Positions 8,168 through 18,326 of a stretch of 64,000 nt of DNA are shown here, piece by piece. The position numbers and the translations under genes are program-made. This stretch comes from Pacificibacter maritimus (GTDB lineage Bacteria; Pseudomonadota; Alphaproteobacteria; Rhodobacterales; Rhodobacteraceae). The DNA is taken from assembly GCF_003814915.1 (NCBI RefSeq), contig NZ_RKQK01000002.1, forward strand, positions 187,184-251,183, written 5' to 3'. Under the pieces are notes generated by a model, which searched no databases, had not been told where the DNA came from, and saw nothing but the letters and a program-made list of their open reading frames with translations. Within the stretch, counting starts at the first letter, position 1; each line of letters starts with the position of its first letter.

Positions 8168-9703
8168 TTAAGCGAAGGTTGCTGCGAATTCGTCCAGAAC
8201 AGCCTTCACCTTATCGGCGGCATCGCCTTTGATTTTTGGATCTTCATCGGAAATCCAAGTCAAAAGATCTTTGTGCTTGCCGCGCAAGAACTCAAGAAGA
8301 CCTTTTTCAAAGCGCGCTACATCGGACACTTCGATTTTATCGAGGTAGCCGTTTGTACCAGCAAAGATAACGCAGACGATTTCGGCGTTAGACAAAGGCG
8401 CGTACTGAGCTTGCTTCATCAATTCAGTCAAGCGAGCACCACGGGACAGCAATTGCTGAGTGGAGGCATCAAGGTCAGAACCGAACTGAGCAAAGGCGGC
8501 CATCTCACGGTATTGAGCCAGTGACAATTTCACCGGACCGGCAACAGAAGACATCGCTTTTGTTTGCGCAGATGAACCAACACGAGAAACAGACAAACCA
8601 GTGTTCACCGCAGGGCGGATACCTTGGTAGAAGAGTTCTGTTTCAAGGAAGATCTGACCATCAGTGATCGAAATCACGTTTGTTGGAATAAACGCAGAAA
8701 CGTCACCACCTTGAGTTTCAATGATAGGCAAAGCTGTCAAAGACCCTGAACCGTAGTCTTCATTGAGTTTCGCTGAACGCTCAAGAAGTCTGGAGTGAAG
8801 GTAGAAAACGTCACCTGGGTAAGCTTCACGACCTGGTGGGCGGCGAAGAAGAAGTGACATCTGACGGTATGACACAGCTTGCTTTGACAAATCATCGTAG
8901 ATGATCAAAGCGTGACGGCCGTTATCACGGAAGTGTTCAGCCATTGCAGTCGCAGCATATGGAGCCAAGAACTGCATAGGTGCAGGATCAGAAGCCGTCG
9001 CAGCAACAACGATTGTGTACTCGGACGCGCCAGACTCTTCGAGCTTTTTAACAAGCTGAGCCACTGTGGAGCGTTTTTGACCAATCGCCACGTAGATACA
9101 GTACAATTTGTCGTTTTCAGACTTTGCTGCATCGTTGTAGGATTTTTGGTTCAAGATCGTGTCGAGCGCCACAGCTGTTTTACCAGTTTGGCGGTCACCA
9201 ATGATAAGCTCACGCTGGCCACGGCCAACTGGGATCATCGCGTCAACAGATTTAAGACCTGTTGCCATTGGTTCGTGAACAGATTTACGTGGGATAATGC
9301 CTGGCGCTTTTACGTCCGCAACGAGGCGTTTGGTGGTTTTGATTTCACCTTTGCCATCGATTGGGTTGCCAAGACCGTCAACAACGCGGCCAAGAAGTTC
9401 GTCACCCGCAGGAACGTCCACGATGGAGTTCGTACGCTTAACTGTGTCGCCTTCTTTAATGTCTTTGTCAGACCCGAAGATAACGATACCTACGTTATCG
9501 GCTTCGAGGTTAAGTGCCATCCCGCGGATACCGCCGGGGAACTCAACCATTTCACCAGCCTGAACATTGTCGAGACCGTAGACGCGGGCGATACCATCAC
9601 CAACGCTCAGTACACGACCAACTTCAGCAACTTCGGCGTCTTTGCCAAAGTCTTTGATCTGATCCTTGAGGATCGCAGAAATTTCGGCTGCTTGGATTCC
9701 CAT
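8168..9703 (-). CDS. atpA: F1-ATP synthase alpha subunit
   Basis: A 511-residue alpha subunit with the non-catalytic Walker A loop [13 protein letters not shown], the family signature around the arginine finger ([17 protein letters not shown]) and a normal C-terminal domain. It builds the F1 head with beta. The start codon overlaps the atpH stop by one base (TAATG), and the GAGG ribosome site lies inside atpH, so translation is probably coupled. Confidence 0.98.
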   Translation of the reverse strand: MGIQAAEISAILKDQIKDFGKDAEVAEVGRVLSVGDGIARVYGLDNVQAGEMVEFPGGIRGMALNLEADNVGIVIFGSDKDIKEGDTVKRTNSIVDVPAGDELLGRVVDGLGNPIDGKGEIKTTKRLVADVKAPGIIPRKSVHEPMATGLKSVDAMIPVGRGQRELIIGDRQTGKTAVALDTILNQKSYNDAAKSENDKLYCIYVAIGQKRSTVAQLVKKLEESGASEYTIVVAATASDPAPMQFLAPYAATAMAEHFRDNGRHALIIYDDLSKQAVSYRQMSLLLRRPPGREAYPGDVFYLHSRLLERSAKLNEDYGSGSLTALPIIETQGGDVSAFIPTNVISITDGQIFLETELFYQGIRPAVNTGLSVSRVGSSAQTKAMSSVAGPVKLSLAQYREMAAFAQFGSDLDASTQQLLSRGARLTELMKQAQYAPLSNAEIVCVIFAGTNGYLDKIEVSDVARFEKGLLEFLRGKHKDLLTWISDEDPKIKGDAADKVKAVLDEFAATFA

Positions 9704-10263
9704 TATCCGACCTCTTTCATTGCATTCTGGAGGGAAGCGAGCTTGGAGGCGATTGACGTATCAATCATCTTCGAACCCACTTTAACGATAAGACCGCCGA
9801 TGAGGGACTCATCAACGGTCGCATGAATTGTAACGTCTTTGCCAAATTGGGCTGACAATGTCTTAGCCAATTTGTCACTCTGTGTTTTGGTCAAAGCCTT
9901 TGCAGAGGTGACGTCAGCAGTCACTTCGCCGCGCTCGTCTGCGAGCATAGCGTTCAATGCGTCCACGAATTGTGGCAACACAAAGAGGCGACGGTTTTGC
10001 GCAAGCAAGGCCAAAGTATTGGCCATGATTGGCGAAAATTTCGCTTTTTTCGAAATAGCTGAAACAACAGCACCATGTTCTTCACGAGAAACAACAGGTG
10101 ATGCAATTACTGCATTCAAGTCAGCACTATCGGCCAAGGCCGAGCTGAGAGACGCAACATCGTCCTCAAGCGCTTTTAGCTTTTTGCTTTCCTTGGCCAG
10201 ATCAAACAAGGCCGTGGCGTAGCGTGCGGCAATACCGCGGGAAATCGAAGCTGGTTCGGACAC
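9703..10263 (-). CDS. atpH: F1-ATP synthase delta subunit
   Basis: A delta subunit of about 186 residues, linking the F1 head to the peripheral stalk. The N-terminus ([20 protein letters not shown]) and the C-terminal [18 protein letters not shown] signature are typical. Two GTG codons compete for the start (10269 and 10263); I chose 10263 because GGAAGG lies 6 nt upstream, against about 1 nt for the other. It is first in atpHAGDC. The F0 genes are absent here, as in other Rhodobacterales, which carry F0 in a separate operon. Confidence 0.94.
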   Translation of the reverse strand: MSEPASISRGIAARYATALFDLAKESKKLKALEDDVASLSSALADSADLNAVIASPVVSREEHGAVVSAISKKAKFSPIMANTLALLAQNRRLFVLPQFVDALNAMLADERGEVTADVTSAKALTKTQSDKLAKTLSAQFGKDVTIHATVDESLIGGLIVKVGSKMIDTSIASKLASLQNAMKEVG

Positions 10264-10668
10264 GTCCACCCTTCCGATGTCGTTGGGCCTTTCCCTTTCA
10301 ATTCACTTATACATGAACTTCAAAGGTCGGGCATATTGAGAAACCCGTGCGAATGCACAGGCAGCAAAAATCGCGATGGGTATAGCGGAGCATTTGCGAG
10401 CTCGCAACCGTGTTACTGCGCTTTCCTGCGAAGATGTCGCAGGCGCATTTACCTATTATCAATGACTTACGTGATTTAGAGTAAAACAAGGCCTAAAAAA
10501 AGTTATAACATCTAGTAAAACTTTTGCTTGTTTCGACGAATCCTTGCCAAAACAGCCTGCTCTCGCGCTGTAATCTTATGGTGCCCCCTGTGAAGACACA
10601 CCTGAGGCGTCGAGCAATCTATGCAAATACAATTTGTTCAGCTTGAAGCACCCGCTTCACATCGGGCC
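10264..10668. other. Intergenic region upstream of atpHAGDC with several palindromes
   Basis: No gene is supported in these 405 bp. On the minus strand a possible promoter reads TTGCGA (10407-10402), 17 bp, TATACC (10384-10379). Overlapping or near it are a perfect 14-bp palindrome (10394-10407), a 7-bp inverted repeat with 5-nt spacer (10425-10443) and a smaller one near 10347. All three contain TGCGA or TCGCA. The left-hand half (10444-10668) shows nothing I can name. Confidence 0.45.
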
Positions 10669-11403
10669 TTATCCCACGGTGGATTGTGTATTTGCCTCAC
10701 TGACCATTGCTTCCCACCACGGGGTCTTAGGAGGGGTGGCCCCGTTGTATTGCGCATCAACTGTCGGGTCATACTGATTTGAAAAGGTGTCAATCTGACC
10801 CGAGCCTGTTTGGACAAAGCCACCCAAGCTTTCGATATATGGCACATCGCCTGTCTCAGCCTGTGTTGCGCTATATGTTTCCACCACACTCAACACGGTC
10901 ACATCTGTCGCAAAGTCAAATTCATACCCTTCGGCATCGCCTGAGATTGAAGACAGGTATGGCGAAAGTGGGGAATCGGTAACCACCAAAATATCCAAGC
11001 TCACGCCGTAGGTGAAACCATCGAGATCATCCACGGTTTCGGCATCTGTGTAGCCCGTGTGCACCAAATGCACATATCCATCGACATCGTCATCGATATT
11101 GATGGCAAGGTTCGCGCCTTCGGTCAGAACATATTCGGAAACGATATCATCATCATCTTCAGCATCAATCATGGCTTGTGTAACAGTGACTGTGCTGTCG
11201 GTCGTCACGATAGTCGCATCATCACGCGCGACATCAACGGGGGCGTCATCGAACACAGAGTCGATAGGAATATCTTCGACAATGGGATCGAAATTTTCAT
11301 CAGCCGCCTCATCGGAGTCGTCCTGATCGTCCTCATCCAGCAGCCCTTGCAGGATATCACCAAGTCCAATCCCCATCATCGTGAGGCATAAAATTTCCAA
11401 CAT
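10669..11403 (-). CDS. Acidic protein of unknown function
   Basis: A 244-residue protein I do not recognise. The N-terminus (MLEILCLTMMGIGLGDILQG) is hydrophobic, followed at residues 24-60 by a run very rich in Asp and Glu. The rest alternates short hydrophobic strands with Asp-rich turns (NIDDDVDGYVH, DAEGYEF), suggesting a beta-rich fold and possibly calcium binding, but no RTX nonapeptide repeat is present. It may be membrane-tethered or secreted; there is no classical signal peptidase site. GGGGA precedes the ATG. It stands alone between the atp upstream region and the methyltransferase gene. Confidence 0.6.
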   Translation of the reverse strand: MLEILCLTMMGIGLGDILQGLLDEDDQDDSDEAADENFDPIVEDIPIDSVFDDAPVDVARDDATIVTTDSTVTVTQAMIDAEDDDDIVSEYVLTEGANLAINIDDDVDGYVHLVHTGYTDAETVDDLDGFTYGVSLDILVVTDSPLSPYLSSISGDAEGYEFDFATDVTVLSVVETYSATQAETGDVPYIESLGGFVQTGSGQIDTFSNQYDPTVDAQYNGATPPKTPWWEAMVSEANTQSTVG

Positions 11404-11519
11404 ATAGTCCCCATCGCCTAAAACGAAATTTGAGTATCGGCAGGTTTAAAGGGATCTTATTTGAATTTGGTTAAGCGCTGCTAAAATCACAGCCAGCCAT
11501 CGCGTACAGAAATCGAAGT

Positions 11520-12269
11520 CTAAGCAGGCTTTGCCTCGGGCACGGGGCGTAATCCGCCCAAAACGCCTTTGGCGCGTTTGATTGCTTGAGGACTGCCTGT
11601 ACCCGTTTGTGCATAGACTTGCTTTGACACTTCAATCATCAAAACACCCCCAGCGAGATGATCCGTGACTTGGCGTCCGATGCGTTCCAACATAGGGCCC
11701 GAGCGCAGCCAGAATTTCTTATTAGACGGCGGTTGGAACAGCACGGCCTTATGGCGTTCTGGAACGAAGTTCGCGCGTTTCAATTGCGTTTCCAATTGCC
11801 CTAAAGAATATGGGCGCCCAAAGCCAAAGGGCGTGCTGTCTGTGCGCGACCAAACACCGCCACGATTGGGCACAATAAACAAAGCTTTGCCGCCAGGCCC
11901 CAGCACACGCCAACATTCGTCAAGCAACGCGGATTGGTGATCTGACGTTTCCAAGCCATGCATCACCACAAGCTTGTCCACGAGGCCTGTTTGCAACGGC
12001 CAAGCGGTTTCGTGACACAGCGTAGATGTGTTTTCCATCCCCGCAGGCCAAGGCATAACGCCCTGCTGATCTGGCATGAGGGCCACAACGCGGCGCGCGT
12101 CGGCCAAATAGGGGCGCAACAAGGGCACGGAAAATCCGAATCCTGCAACAGTTTGACGAGAGGCATCAGGCCAATAGGACACGACTTGGTCGCGAATAAC
12201 GCGCTGCGCTGCGCGCCCAAGGCCCGTGCGGTAGTAGAAGTTTTTCAAATCAACAACGTCAAGATGCAT
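11520..12269 (-). CDS. SAM-dependent class I methyltransferase
   Basis: About 249 residues. The core resembles Methyltransf_11 proteins: a diverged glycine loop ([15 protein letters not shown]), an acidic motif region, then [20 protein letters not shown] and [16 protein letters not shown], the conserved post-II/III segment. The ATG at 12269 begins [13 protein letters not shown] with AGG 7 nt upstream; only a TTG lies further out. It diverges from gloB with 63 bp between. The substrate cannot be told. A methyltransferase beside hydroxyacylglutathione hydrolase recurs in alphaproteobacteria. Confidence 0.8.
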   Translation of the reverse strand: MHLDVVDLKNFYYRTGLGRAAQRVIRDQVVSYWPDASRQTVAGFGFSVPLLRPYLADARRVVALMPDQQGVMPWPAGMENTSTLCHETAWPLQTGLVDKLVVMHGLETSDHQSALLDECWRVLGPGGKALFIVPNRGGVWSRTDSTPFGFGRPYSLGQLETQLKRANFVPERHKAVLFQPPSNKKFWLRSGPMLERIGRQVTDHLAGGVLMIEVSKQVYAQTGTGSPQAIKRAKGVLGGLRPVPEAKPA

Positions 12270-12332
12270 TGTAAAACCTGTACCCTTGGTCAAGTGTTAT
12301 AAAGATGATGCCCTAAACTTTGGACAAACACC

Positions 12333-13118
12333 ATGCTAGAACTCGCGACCTTTTGCGCCCTCAAAGATAACTACGCATATCTTTTGCATGATCCAGCATC
12401 AAAAGCGACAGCTTGTATTGATGTGGCAGACCATGCGCCTATTTTGGCAGAGCTGGACAAACATGGCTGGGCTTTGACCGATATTTGGCTCACCCACCAC
12501 CATTGGGACCACATTGATGGCCTTGCGCCTCTGCTTGACGCTTGCGCTGCGCGCGGCTGGACTCCTGCCGTTATGGCCGCTGCCGCTGACATGCACCGCT
12601 TACCTGCGCATCTTGTAACCAAAGCCTTGTCCCCGCGTGAACAGTTTCAATTCGCAAATCAAACGGTCGAGGTCATGGATGTCCCTGGTCACACCATTGG
12701 CCATATCGCATACTTCGTAGTGCAGGACAAAATTCTATTCAGTGCCGATAGTTTGATGGCTTTGGGATGTGGTCGGTTGTTCGAAGGCTCGCCACAGCAA
12801 ATGTGGGATAGCCTGTTAACCCTACGCGCCCTGCCCGATGACACTCTTGTGTGTTCTGGCCATGAATACTCTGCCAGTAATGCTGCCTTTGCCATCACGG
12901 TCGATCCTGAGAACTCCGCACTTTTAAAACGGGTCAAAGACATCACGGAAAAGCGTGCCCGCGATCTGCCCACTGTGCCCACCCGCTTGAAACTTGAGAA
13001 AGACACAAATCCGTTTCTACGCGCAGATACGAGCGGGGTGAAAAGTGCCGTGAATATGATCAATGCAACGGATTTAGATGTCTTTACAGAAATTCGCGCC
13101 AGAAAAGACAGGTTCTGA
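12333..13118 (+). CDS. gloB: Hydroxyacylglutathione hydrolase (glyoxalase II)
   Basis: A 261-residue metallo-beta-lactamase-fold enzyme that hydrolyses S-lactoylglutathione to D-lactate and glutathione, the second step of methylglyoxal detoxification. The metal-binding THHHWDH motif lies at 54-60. Further ligand regions are VPGHTIGH, DSLMALGCGRLFEG (bridging Asp) and CSGHEYS. The glutathione-binding C-terminal domain follows, including the family ending around TNPFLR. The length is typical. Confidence 0.95.
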   Translation: MLELATFCALKDNYAYLLHDPASKATACIDVADHAPILAELDKHGWALTDIWLTHHHWDHIDGLAPLLDACAARGWTPAVMAAAADMHRLPAHLVTKALSPREQFQFANQTVEVMDVPGHTIGHIAYFVVQDKILFSADSLMALGCGRLFEGSPQQMWDSLLTLRALPDDTLVCSGHEYSASNAAFAITVDPENSALLKRVKDITEKRARDLPTVPTRLKLEKDTNPFLRADTSGVKSAVNMINATDLDVFTEIRARKDRF

Positions 13119-13353
13119 TCACGCATTTGGGACTTGCAAAGGCAGGCGTGCAACATACATCATATAAACAAAGGGATGCGTAACGCGCGTTTCACAGCAT
13201 AAAAAATGGAAGCTCGTAGAAAAAATACGAGTGTTAACCAAAAATTCTCTTGAAGTGCGCAGGTTTCAATCGAACCTTAAGAGTATGAGACCACGGTGAA
13301 CCTAAGGCCACCGCAGGCCGAATATAGACCCGAATGAAAGGAGCACCCCCACA

Positions 13354-15687
13354 GTGCCATCATTTTCCAATAGCCTAGAACAAGCCATCCACGCAGCATT
13401 GGCCCTTGCAAATGCACGCAAACATGAACTTGCAACGCTTGAACACTTGTTGCTTGCTTTGGTTGATGAACCCGATGCGGGCCGCGTTATGCAGGCCTGT
13501 AATGTTGATCTCGAAGAATTGCGCAAGACGCTTGTCGATTACATTGAAGACGATTTGACGACCCTGATTACGGATGTCGATGGGTCAGAAGCTGTGCCCA
13601 CCGCATCGTTCCAACGCGTCATTCAACGCGCTGCGATCCATGTACAATCCTCTGGTCGCACCGAAGTGACAGGCGCAAATGTACTGGTTGCGATTTTTGC
13701 TGAACGCGAATCCAATGCGGCGTTCTTTTTGCAAGAACAAGACATGACTCGCTATGATGCGGTTAACTTTATTGCGCATGGCGTTGCCAAAGATCCAAAC
13801 TATGAAGAAACGCGCCCTGTAACAGGCGCGGACGATGAACATGACCAAGACCAGTTGGGCGGTGCAACTTCAGGCGGTGACGAAAAAGAATCCGCCTTGG
13901 CTAAATACTGTGTCGATCTCAATAAGAAAGCCGCCAAAGGGGATGTGGACCCCTTGATCGGCCGCGCCCATGAAGTTGAACGTTGCATTCAGGTTCTTTG
14001 CCGTCGGCGTAAAAACAATCCCTTGCTTGTGGGCGATCCTGGTGTGGGTAAAACGGCCATCGCGGAAGGTCTGGCTCGCAAGATTGTCGATGGCGAAACG
14101 CCTGAAGTGTTGTCCCAAGCAATCATCTATTCGCTCGATCTCGGCGCATTGCTCGCGGGCACGCGCTACCGTGGTGATTTCGAAGAGCGCCTAAAAGCGG
14201 TCATGAAAGAACTCGAAGACCACCCAGATGCGATTTTGTTTATTGATGAAATCCACACTGTTATCGGTGCGGGTGCCACATCTGGTGGCGCTATGGATGC
14301 GTCGAACTTGCTGAAACCTGCTTTGGCGGGCGGCAAACTGCGCTGCATGGGCTCGACAACATATAAAGAATTCCGTCAACATTTCGAAAAAGATCGCGCT
14401 TTGGTGCGCCGCTTCCAAAAAATCGATGTGAATGAGCCGTCAGTCGATGATGCTGTGAAAATTTTGATGGGGCTGAAACCCTATTTCGAAGATCACCACG
14501 ACATTCGCTACACCAACGATGCGATCAAATCCGCTGTGGAATTGTCGTCACGCTACATCCATGACCGCAAGTTGCCAGATAAAGCGATTGATGTCATCGA
14601 TGAAGCTGGTGCAGCCCAGCATCTTTTGTCGGAAAGTCGTCGTCGCAAAACCATCAGCCCGAAAGAAATCGAAGCAGTTGTTTCGAAAATCGCGCGCATC
14701 CCGCCGAAAAGCGTGTCCAAGAACGATACAGAGATTCTCAAGGATCTCGAAGGATCGCTCAAGCGCGTGGTCTTTGGTCAAGACAAAGCCATTGTGGCCT
14801 TGTCATCAGCGATCAAACTTGCACGTGCTGGCCTACGTGAGCCAGAGAAACCTATCGGCAACTACCTGTTCGCAGGACCGACAGGTGTCGGCAAAACCGA
14901 AGTGGCCAAACAGCTGGCAGACACTTTGGGTGTCGAACTTTTGCGTTTCGATATGTCTGAATACATGGAAAAACACGCCGTTTCACGCCTCATTGGTGCG
15001 CCTCCCGGCTATGTGGGCTTTGACCAAGGCGGCATGCTGACGGACGGGATCGATCAACACCCGCATTGTGTGCTTTTGCTCGATGAAATGGAAAAAGCGC
15101 ACCCTGATGTTTACAACATTTTGTTGCAAGTCATGGATAACGGCAAACTAACCGATCACAACGGTCGCACCGTGGATTTCCGCAATGTTATTTTGATCAT
15201 GACATCAAACGCTGGCGCATCAGAACAAGCAAAAGAGGCAATCGGCTTTGGCCGTGATCGCCGCGAAGGAGAAGACACAGCAGCGATTGAGCGGACCTTT
15301 ACCCCTGAATTCCGCAACCGCTTGGATGCTGTGATTTCCTTTGCTCCGCTGCCAAAAGATGTGATTTTCCAAGTTGTTGAAAAGTTTGTTCTGCAACTCG
15401 AAGCACAGCTTATGGATCGCAACGTACATATCGAACTTACGCGTGCTGCAGCTGAATGGCTGGGTGACAAAGGCTATGACAGCAAAATGGGCGCGCGTCC
15501 TTTGGGGCGCGTAATCCAAGAACACATCAAAAAACCGCTCGCCGAAGAATTGCTGTTTGGCAAGCTGGCCAAAGGTGGTGTGGTGCAAGTGGGCGTTAAA
15601 GATGGCCAAATCGATTTGCGTATCCAAGAGATTGGCGACAAGCGTATCGGTTCACGCAAAAAGCCGCCTTTGCTGACGGCGGACTAA
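13354..15687 (+). CDS. clpA: ATP-dependent Clp protease ATP-binding subunit ClpA
   Basis: A 777-residue Clp/Hsp100 unfoldase with two AAA+ modules. The N-domain (1-145) is followed by an acidic linker (155-180), D1 with Walker [10 protein letters not shown] at 227-235, and D2 with Walker [10 protein letters not shown] near 508. There is no ClpB-type middle coiled coil, which makes ClpA the right call. It feeds proteins to ClpP. The start is a GTG with AAAGGAG upstream. clpS, often beside clpA, is not in the 235 bp upstream. The M23 peptidase gene starts 10 bp downstream. Confidence 0.96.
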   Translation: MPSFSNSLEQAIHAALALANARKHELATLEHLLLALVDEPDAGRVMQACNVDLEELRKTLVDYIEDDLTTLITDVDGSEAVPTASFQRVIQRAAIHVQSSGRTEVTGANVLVAIFAERESNAAFFLQEQDMTRYDAVNFIAHGVAKDPNYEETRPVTGADDEHDQDQLGGATSGGDEKESALAKYCVDLNKKAAKGDVDPLIGRAHEVERCIQVLCRRRKNNPLLVGDPGVGKTAIAEGLARKIVDGETPEVLSQAIIYSLDLGALLAGTRYRGDFEERLKAVMKELEDHPDAILFIDEIHTVIGAGATSGGAMDASNLLKPALAGGKLRCMGSTTYKEFRQHFEKDRALVRRFQKIDVNEPSVDDAVKILMGLKPYFEDHHDIRYTNDAIKSAVELSSRYIHDRKLPDKAIDVIDEAGAAQHLLSESRRRKTISPKEIEAVVSKIARIPPKSVSKNDTEILKDLEGSLKRVVFGQDKAIVALSSAIKLARAGLREPEKPIGNYLFAGPTGVGKTEVAKQLADTLGVELLRFDMSEYMEKHAVSRLIGAPPGYVGFDQGGMLTDGIDQHPHCVLLLDEMEKAHPDVYNILLQVMDNGKLTDHNGRTVDFRNVILIMTSNAGASEQAKEAIGFGRDRREGEDTAAIERTFTPEFRNRLDAVISFAPLPKDVIFQVVEKFVLQLEAQLMDRNVHIELTRAAAEWLGDKGYDSKMGARPLGRVIQEHIKKPLAEELLFGKLAKGGVVQVGVKDGQIDLRIQEIGDKRIGSRKKPPLLTAD

Positions 15688-15697
15688 GGCCGTAAGT

Positions 15698-16678
15698 ATG
15701 CGATCTGTTCTGACATCACTCTTGTCAATTTTGTCCCTCGCAAGCCCTGCGCTTGCGGGGGACATTCGTTTAAGCCAACCCATCGACTGCACCCTAGGCA
15801 GCGATTGCTATATCCAAAACTATGTCGACACAGACCCCAGTTCAGCAGCCCAAGATTTTACCTGTGGCGCGCTGACCTACAACGGCCATAAGGGGGTTGA
15901 TTTTGCACTGCCCACACAGGCCGACATGCTCAAGCCCGTTAATGTTCTAGCCTCTGCCGCTGGTCGCGTTGTTGCCACACGTGATGGCATGGCCGACATC
16001 TCGCAAAAATCTCCAAATGCGCCAAATGTAAGCGGTGTCGAATGCGGCAATGGGCTGGTACTTGATCACGGCGGTGGATGGACAACGCAGTACTGTCACA
16101 TGAAACGCGGATCTTTGATTGTGAAACAAGGCGATCAGATCGAACGCGGTGCTCCTTTGGGGCAAGTCGGACTGTCTGGGCGCACCGAGTTTCCACATGT
16201 GCATATCGTTGCGCGTAAAGATGGTAAAGTGATCGACCCGTTTAATCCATTCGCGTCCAAAACATCCAATGCATGCACGACCACGCCAACTGACAGCCTG
16301 TGGGATCAACCGATTGCGTATCAAAGCACCAGTCTTTTGCAGGTTGGTATCGCAAGCTCGGAGCCCGAGTACGCTGCGATAAAAGCAGGCACGGTCTTGG
16401 TCGACAGCTTGCCCGTTTCTAGCCCTGCACTTGTGGTCTATGGCTTTGCCTTTGGTGGTCAAACGAACGACATCATGCGCCTGACATTACGCGGACCAAA
16501 AGGGATCGTCGCGCAGCGCGATGTGACATCAACGAAAAACCAAGCACAGTTTTTCAACGCCACAGGACGCAAATCATCGCAGAGCTGGCCCGAAGGCACG
16601 TATGAAGCACAGGTTGAAATCGAACGAAATGGCATTGTCATCAGCTCAATGTCACATCAGATTGACTTGATCCCGTAA
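15698..16678 (+). CDS. Secreted M23-family metallopeptidase (LytM domain)
   Basis: A 326-residue protein with a clear signal peptide (MRSVLTSLLSILSLASPALA, cleavage after ALA). The M23 domain spans about 55-190: first zinc ligands in GHKGVDF (H...D), then the HVHIV motif supplying the catalytic and ligand histidines. The C-terminal 130 residues look like a beta-sandwich. M23 enzymes cut peptidoglycan peptide bridges or activate amidases. AAGG lies 8 nt before the ATG. Only 10 bp separate it from clpA, so co-transcription is likely. It converges on the MotB-like gene with 2 bp between. Confidence 0.88.
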   Translation: MRSVLTSLLSILSLASPALAGDIRLSQPIDCTLGSDCYIQNYVDTDPSSAAQDFTCGALTYNGHKGVDFALPTQADMLKPVNVLASAAGRVVATRDGMADISQKSPNAPNVSGVECGNGLVLDHGGGWTTQYCHMKRGSLIVKQGDQIERGAPLGQVGLSGRTEFPHVHIVARKDGKVIDPFNPFASKTSNACTTTPTDSLWDQPIAYQSTSLLQVGIASSEPEYAAIKAGTVLVDSLPVSSPALVVYGFAFGGQTNDIMRLTLRGPKGIVAQRDVTSTKNQAQFFNATGRKSSQSWPEGTYEAQVEIERNGIVISSMSHQIDLIP

Positions 16679-16680
16679 AA

Positions 16681-18324
16681 CTATTTTTCTGTCAGTTTCA
16701 ACTCGATGCGGCGGTTTTGTGCATATGCTGCGGGGCTATTGCCTTGCGCGATCGGATGATATTCACCAAAACCAGCAGCAGCCAAACGACCCGCGGGAAA
16801 TCCCAATGCATCCGTCATATAGCGCACCACAGAAAGTGCACGCGCCTGACTGAGTTCCCAGTTGTCTTTAAACTCGCCTGTTCCCGATAGTGGCGCGCGA
16901 TCAGTATGCCCATCAACGCGGATCACCCAATCAATTTCGGCAGGAATGTCTTTGGACACATCCGACAAAATCTGTGCCACACGCGCAATCTGCGCCTGCC
17001 CTGAATTGGCCAAAGTGGCGGAGCCTTGATCAAACAAAACTTCAGAACTGAACACAAAACGGTCACCGACAATCCGCACGCCTTCGCGGTCGCCTAGGAT
17101 TTCGCGCAACCGTCCAAAGAATTCGGAGCGGTAGTTTTCCAGCTGCTTAGCTTCAGCTTCCAAACGCTTACGCTCTGCTTCTTCCAATTCTGCACGGCGG
17201 CGCTCTTCGGCTGCGACCTGTGCCAAGGCAGAATTGAGCCGTGATGTTAGTGCATCGATTTGAACATTTGCTTCTGCATCTCGTGACGCACGATCATCCA
17301 AGATCGCTTGAAGTGAGGAAAGCTGGCTGCGCAATTCGGCCACTTGTTGATTGAGCAACGCCAATTTGCGCGATGCAGCTGCGGATTTTTCGGTCTCTGT
17401 CGCCAAGGCAGCTTTGGCGGTGGCCAAGAGCGCTGCTTGCTTTTGCGCCTCGCTTAATTGTTCTTGTGCCGATTGGTCCAACGATTTTCGCGCGGCTTCT
17501 GCTGCGGCCAAGAGCGTAAGCGTTTCTTCAGCCTCTTTGCGTTCTTGTTCAAGTGCAAGGGTCATGGCCGTTAATTCATCTTGTGATGTGGCCAAACGGT
17601 CGCGCAAGGATTGCAAAGCCGCTTGATCCAACAACCGATCCTGTTCGGCTTGACTGAGGGCTGTGGTCGCTTGCTCAGTGTCAACAAGGGCTGCGGCCAA
17701 TGCGGCGTCTTTTTCTGCGGTTTCTGATTGCAATTGCGCGACCAAAGCATCCAAAGCTTCGCGGCGCGCAGCTGCCAAACGGGCTTGTTCAGCGGCCGCA
17801 TCTATTTCATCGCGCGCCTGCGCCAACGCCAATTGCAGCGCTTCTTGATCACTTAGAATTCTATCTTTGGCCGCTTCCAGTTCTGCCACGGTTGCAGTCA
17901 ATTCCTCTGCGCGCCCCACTGCACTATCGCGTTGCGCAAGAAGGCTGGCAACCTGCGCTTCAAAGGATGAAATATGCGCAAGCTGTGCTGCATTGTCTGC
18001 TTGCAAGGATGTGATCAGTGCGGTTTGCGCATCAGCGATATTGCGTGCCTCGCTGAGTGTTGCGCGCATATTTCCAAGCTGCTCTTCCAGACCAAATGTT
18101 TTTTGCTGCTCAAGACCAAGGGCGCGCGCCAGTGCTTCAACTTCGCTGGACAGGGCGTTTAATTCGCTTTCTTGCCCCGTGATTGTGTCGCGCAGCATGG
18201 CTTGGACCACCATGAAAATGGTCAACACGAACATAAGAACCAAAAGCAAAGCGGTCATAGCATCGACAAACCCGGGCCAAATTGACCCAGACATCCGCTG
18301 CGAAGACCGACGCAAAACAGCCAT
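16681..18324 (-). CDS. MotB/OmpA-like peptidoglycan-binding protein with long coiled coil
   Basis: A 547-residue protein: a short basic N-terminus, one membrane helix at about 17-41, a coiled coil of some 350 residues (45-395, Ala/Gln/Glu/Leu heptads), and a C-terminal OmpA-like peptidoglycan-binding domain (from about 415, with VDGHTDRAP and SQARALSVVRYM). The helix carries an aspartate, D21 in PGFVDAMTALLL, placed like the ion-carrying Asp of MotB. With the adjacent MotA/ExbB-like protein it probably forms an ion-driven motor stator. No flagellar genes are nearby. The coil is far longer than in flagellar MotB. Confidence 0.82.
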   Translation of the reverse strand: MAVLRRSSQRMSGSIWPGFVDAMTALLLVLMFVLTIFMVVQAMLRDTITGQESELNALSSEVEALARALGLEQQKTFGLEEQLGNMRATLSEARNIADAQTALITSLQADNAAQLAHISSFEAQVASLLAQRDSAVGRAEELTATVAELEAAKDRILSDQEALQLALAQARDEIDAAAEQARLAAARREALDALVAQLQSETAEKDAALAAALVDTEQATTALSQAEQDRLLDQAALQSLRDRLATSQDELTAMTLALEQERKEAEETLTLLAAAEAARKSLDQSAQEQLSEAQKQAALLATAKAALATETEKSAAASRKLALLNQQVAELRSQLSSLQAILDDRASRDAEANVQIDALTSRLNSALAQVAAEERRRAELEEAERKRLEAEAKQLENYRSEFFGRLREILGDREGVRIVGDRFVFSSEVLFDQGSATLANSGQAQIARVAQILSDVSKDIPAEIDWVIRVDGHTDRAPLSGTGEFKDNWELSQARALSVVRYMTDALGFPAGRLAAAGFGEYHPIAQGNSPAAYAQNRRIELKLTEK

Positions 18325-18326
18325 GT

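Noticed and set aside
8912-9826. A 304-codon open frame on the plus strand
   Set aside because: It lies opposite atpA and atpH, which are certain, and resembles no protein.
10307-10489. A 60-codon minus-strand ORF upstream of atpH
   Set aside because: It overlaps the palindromes, has no ribosome site and no recognisable sequence.
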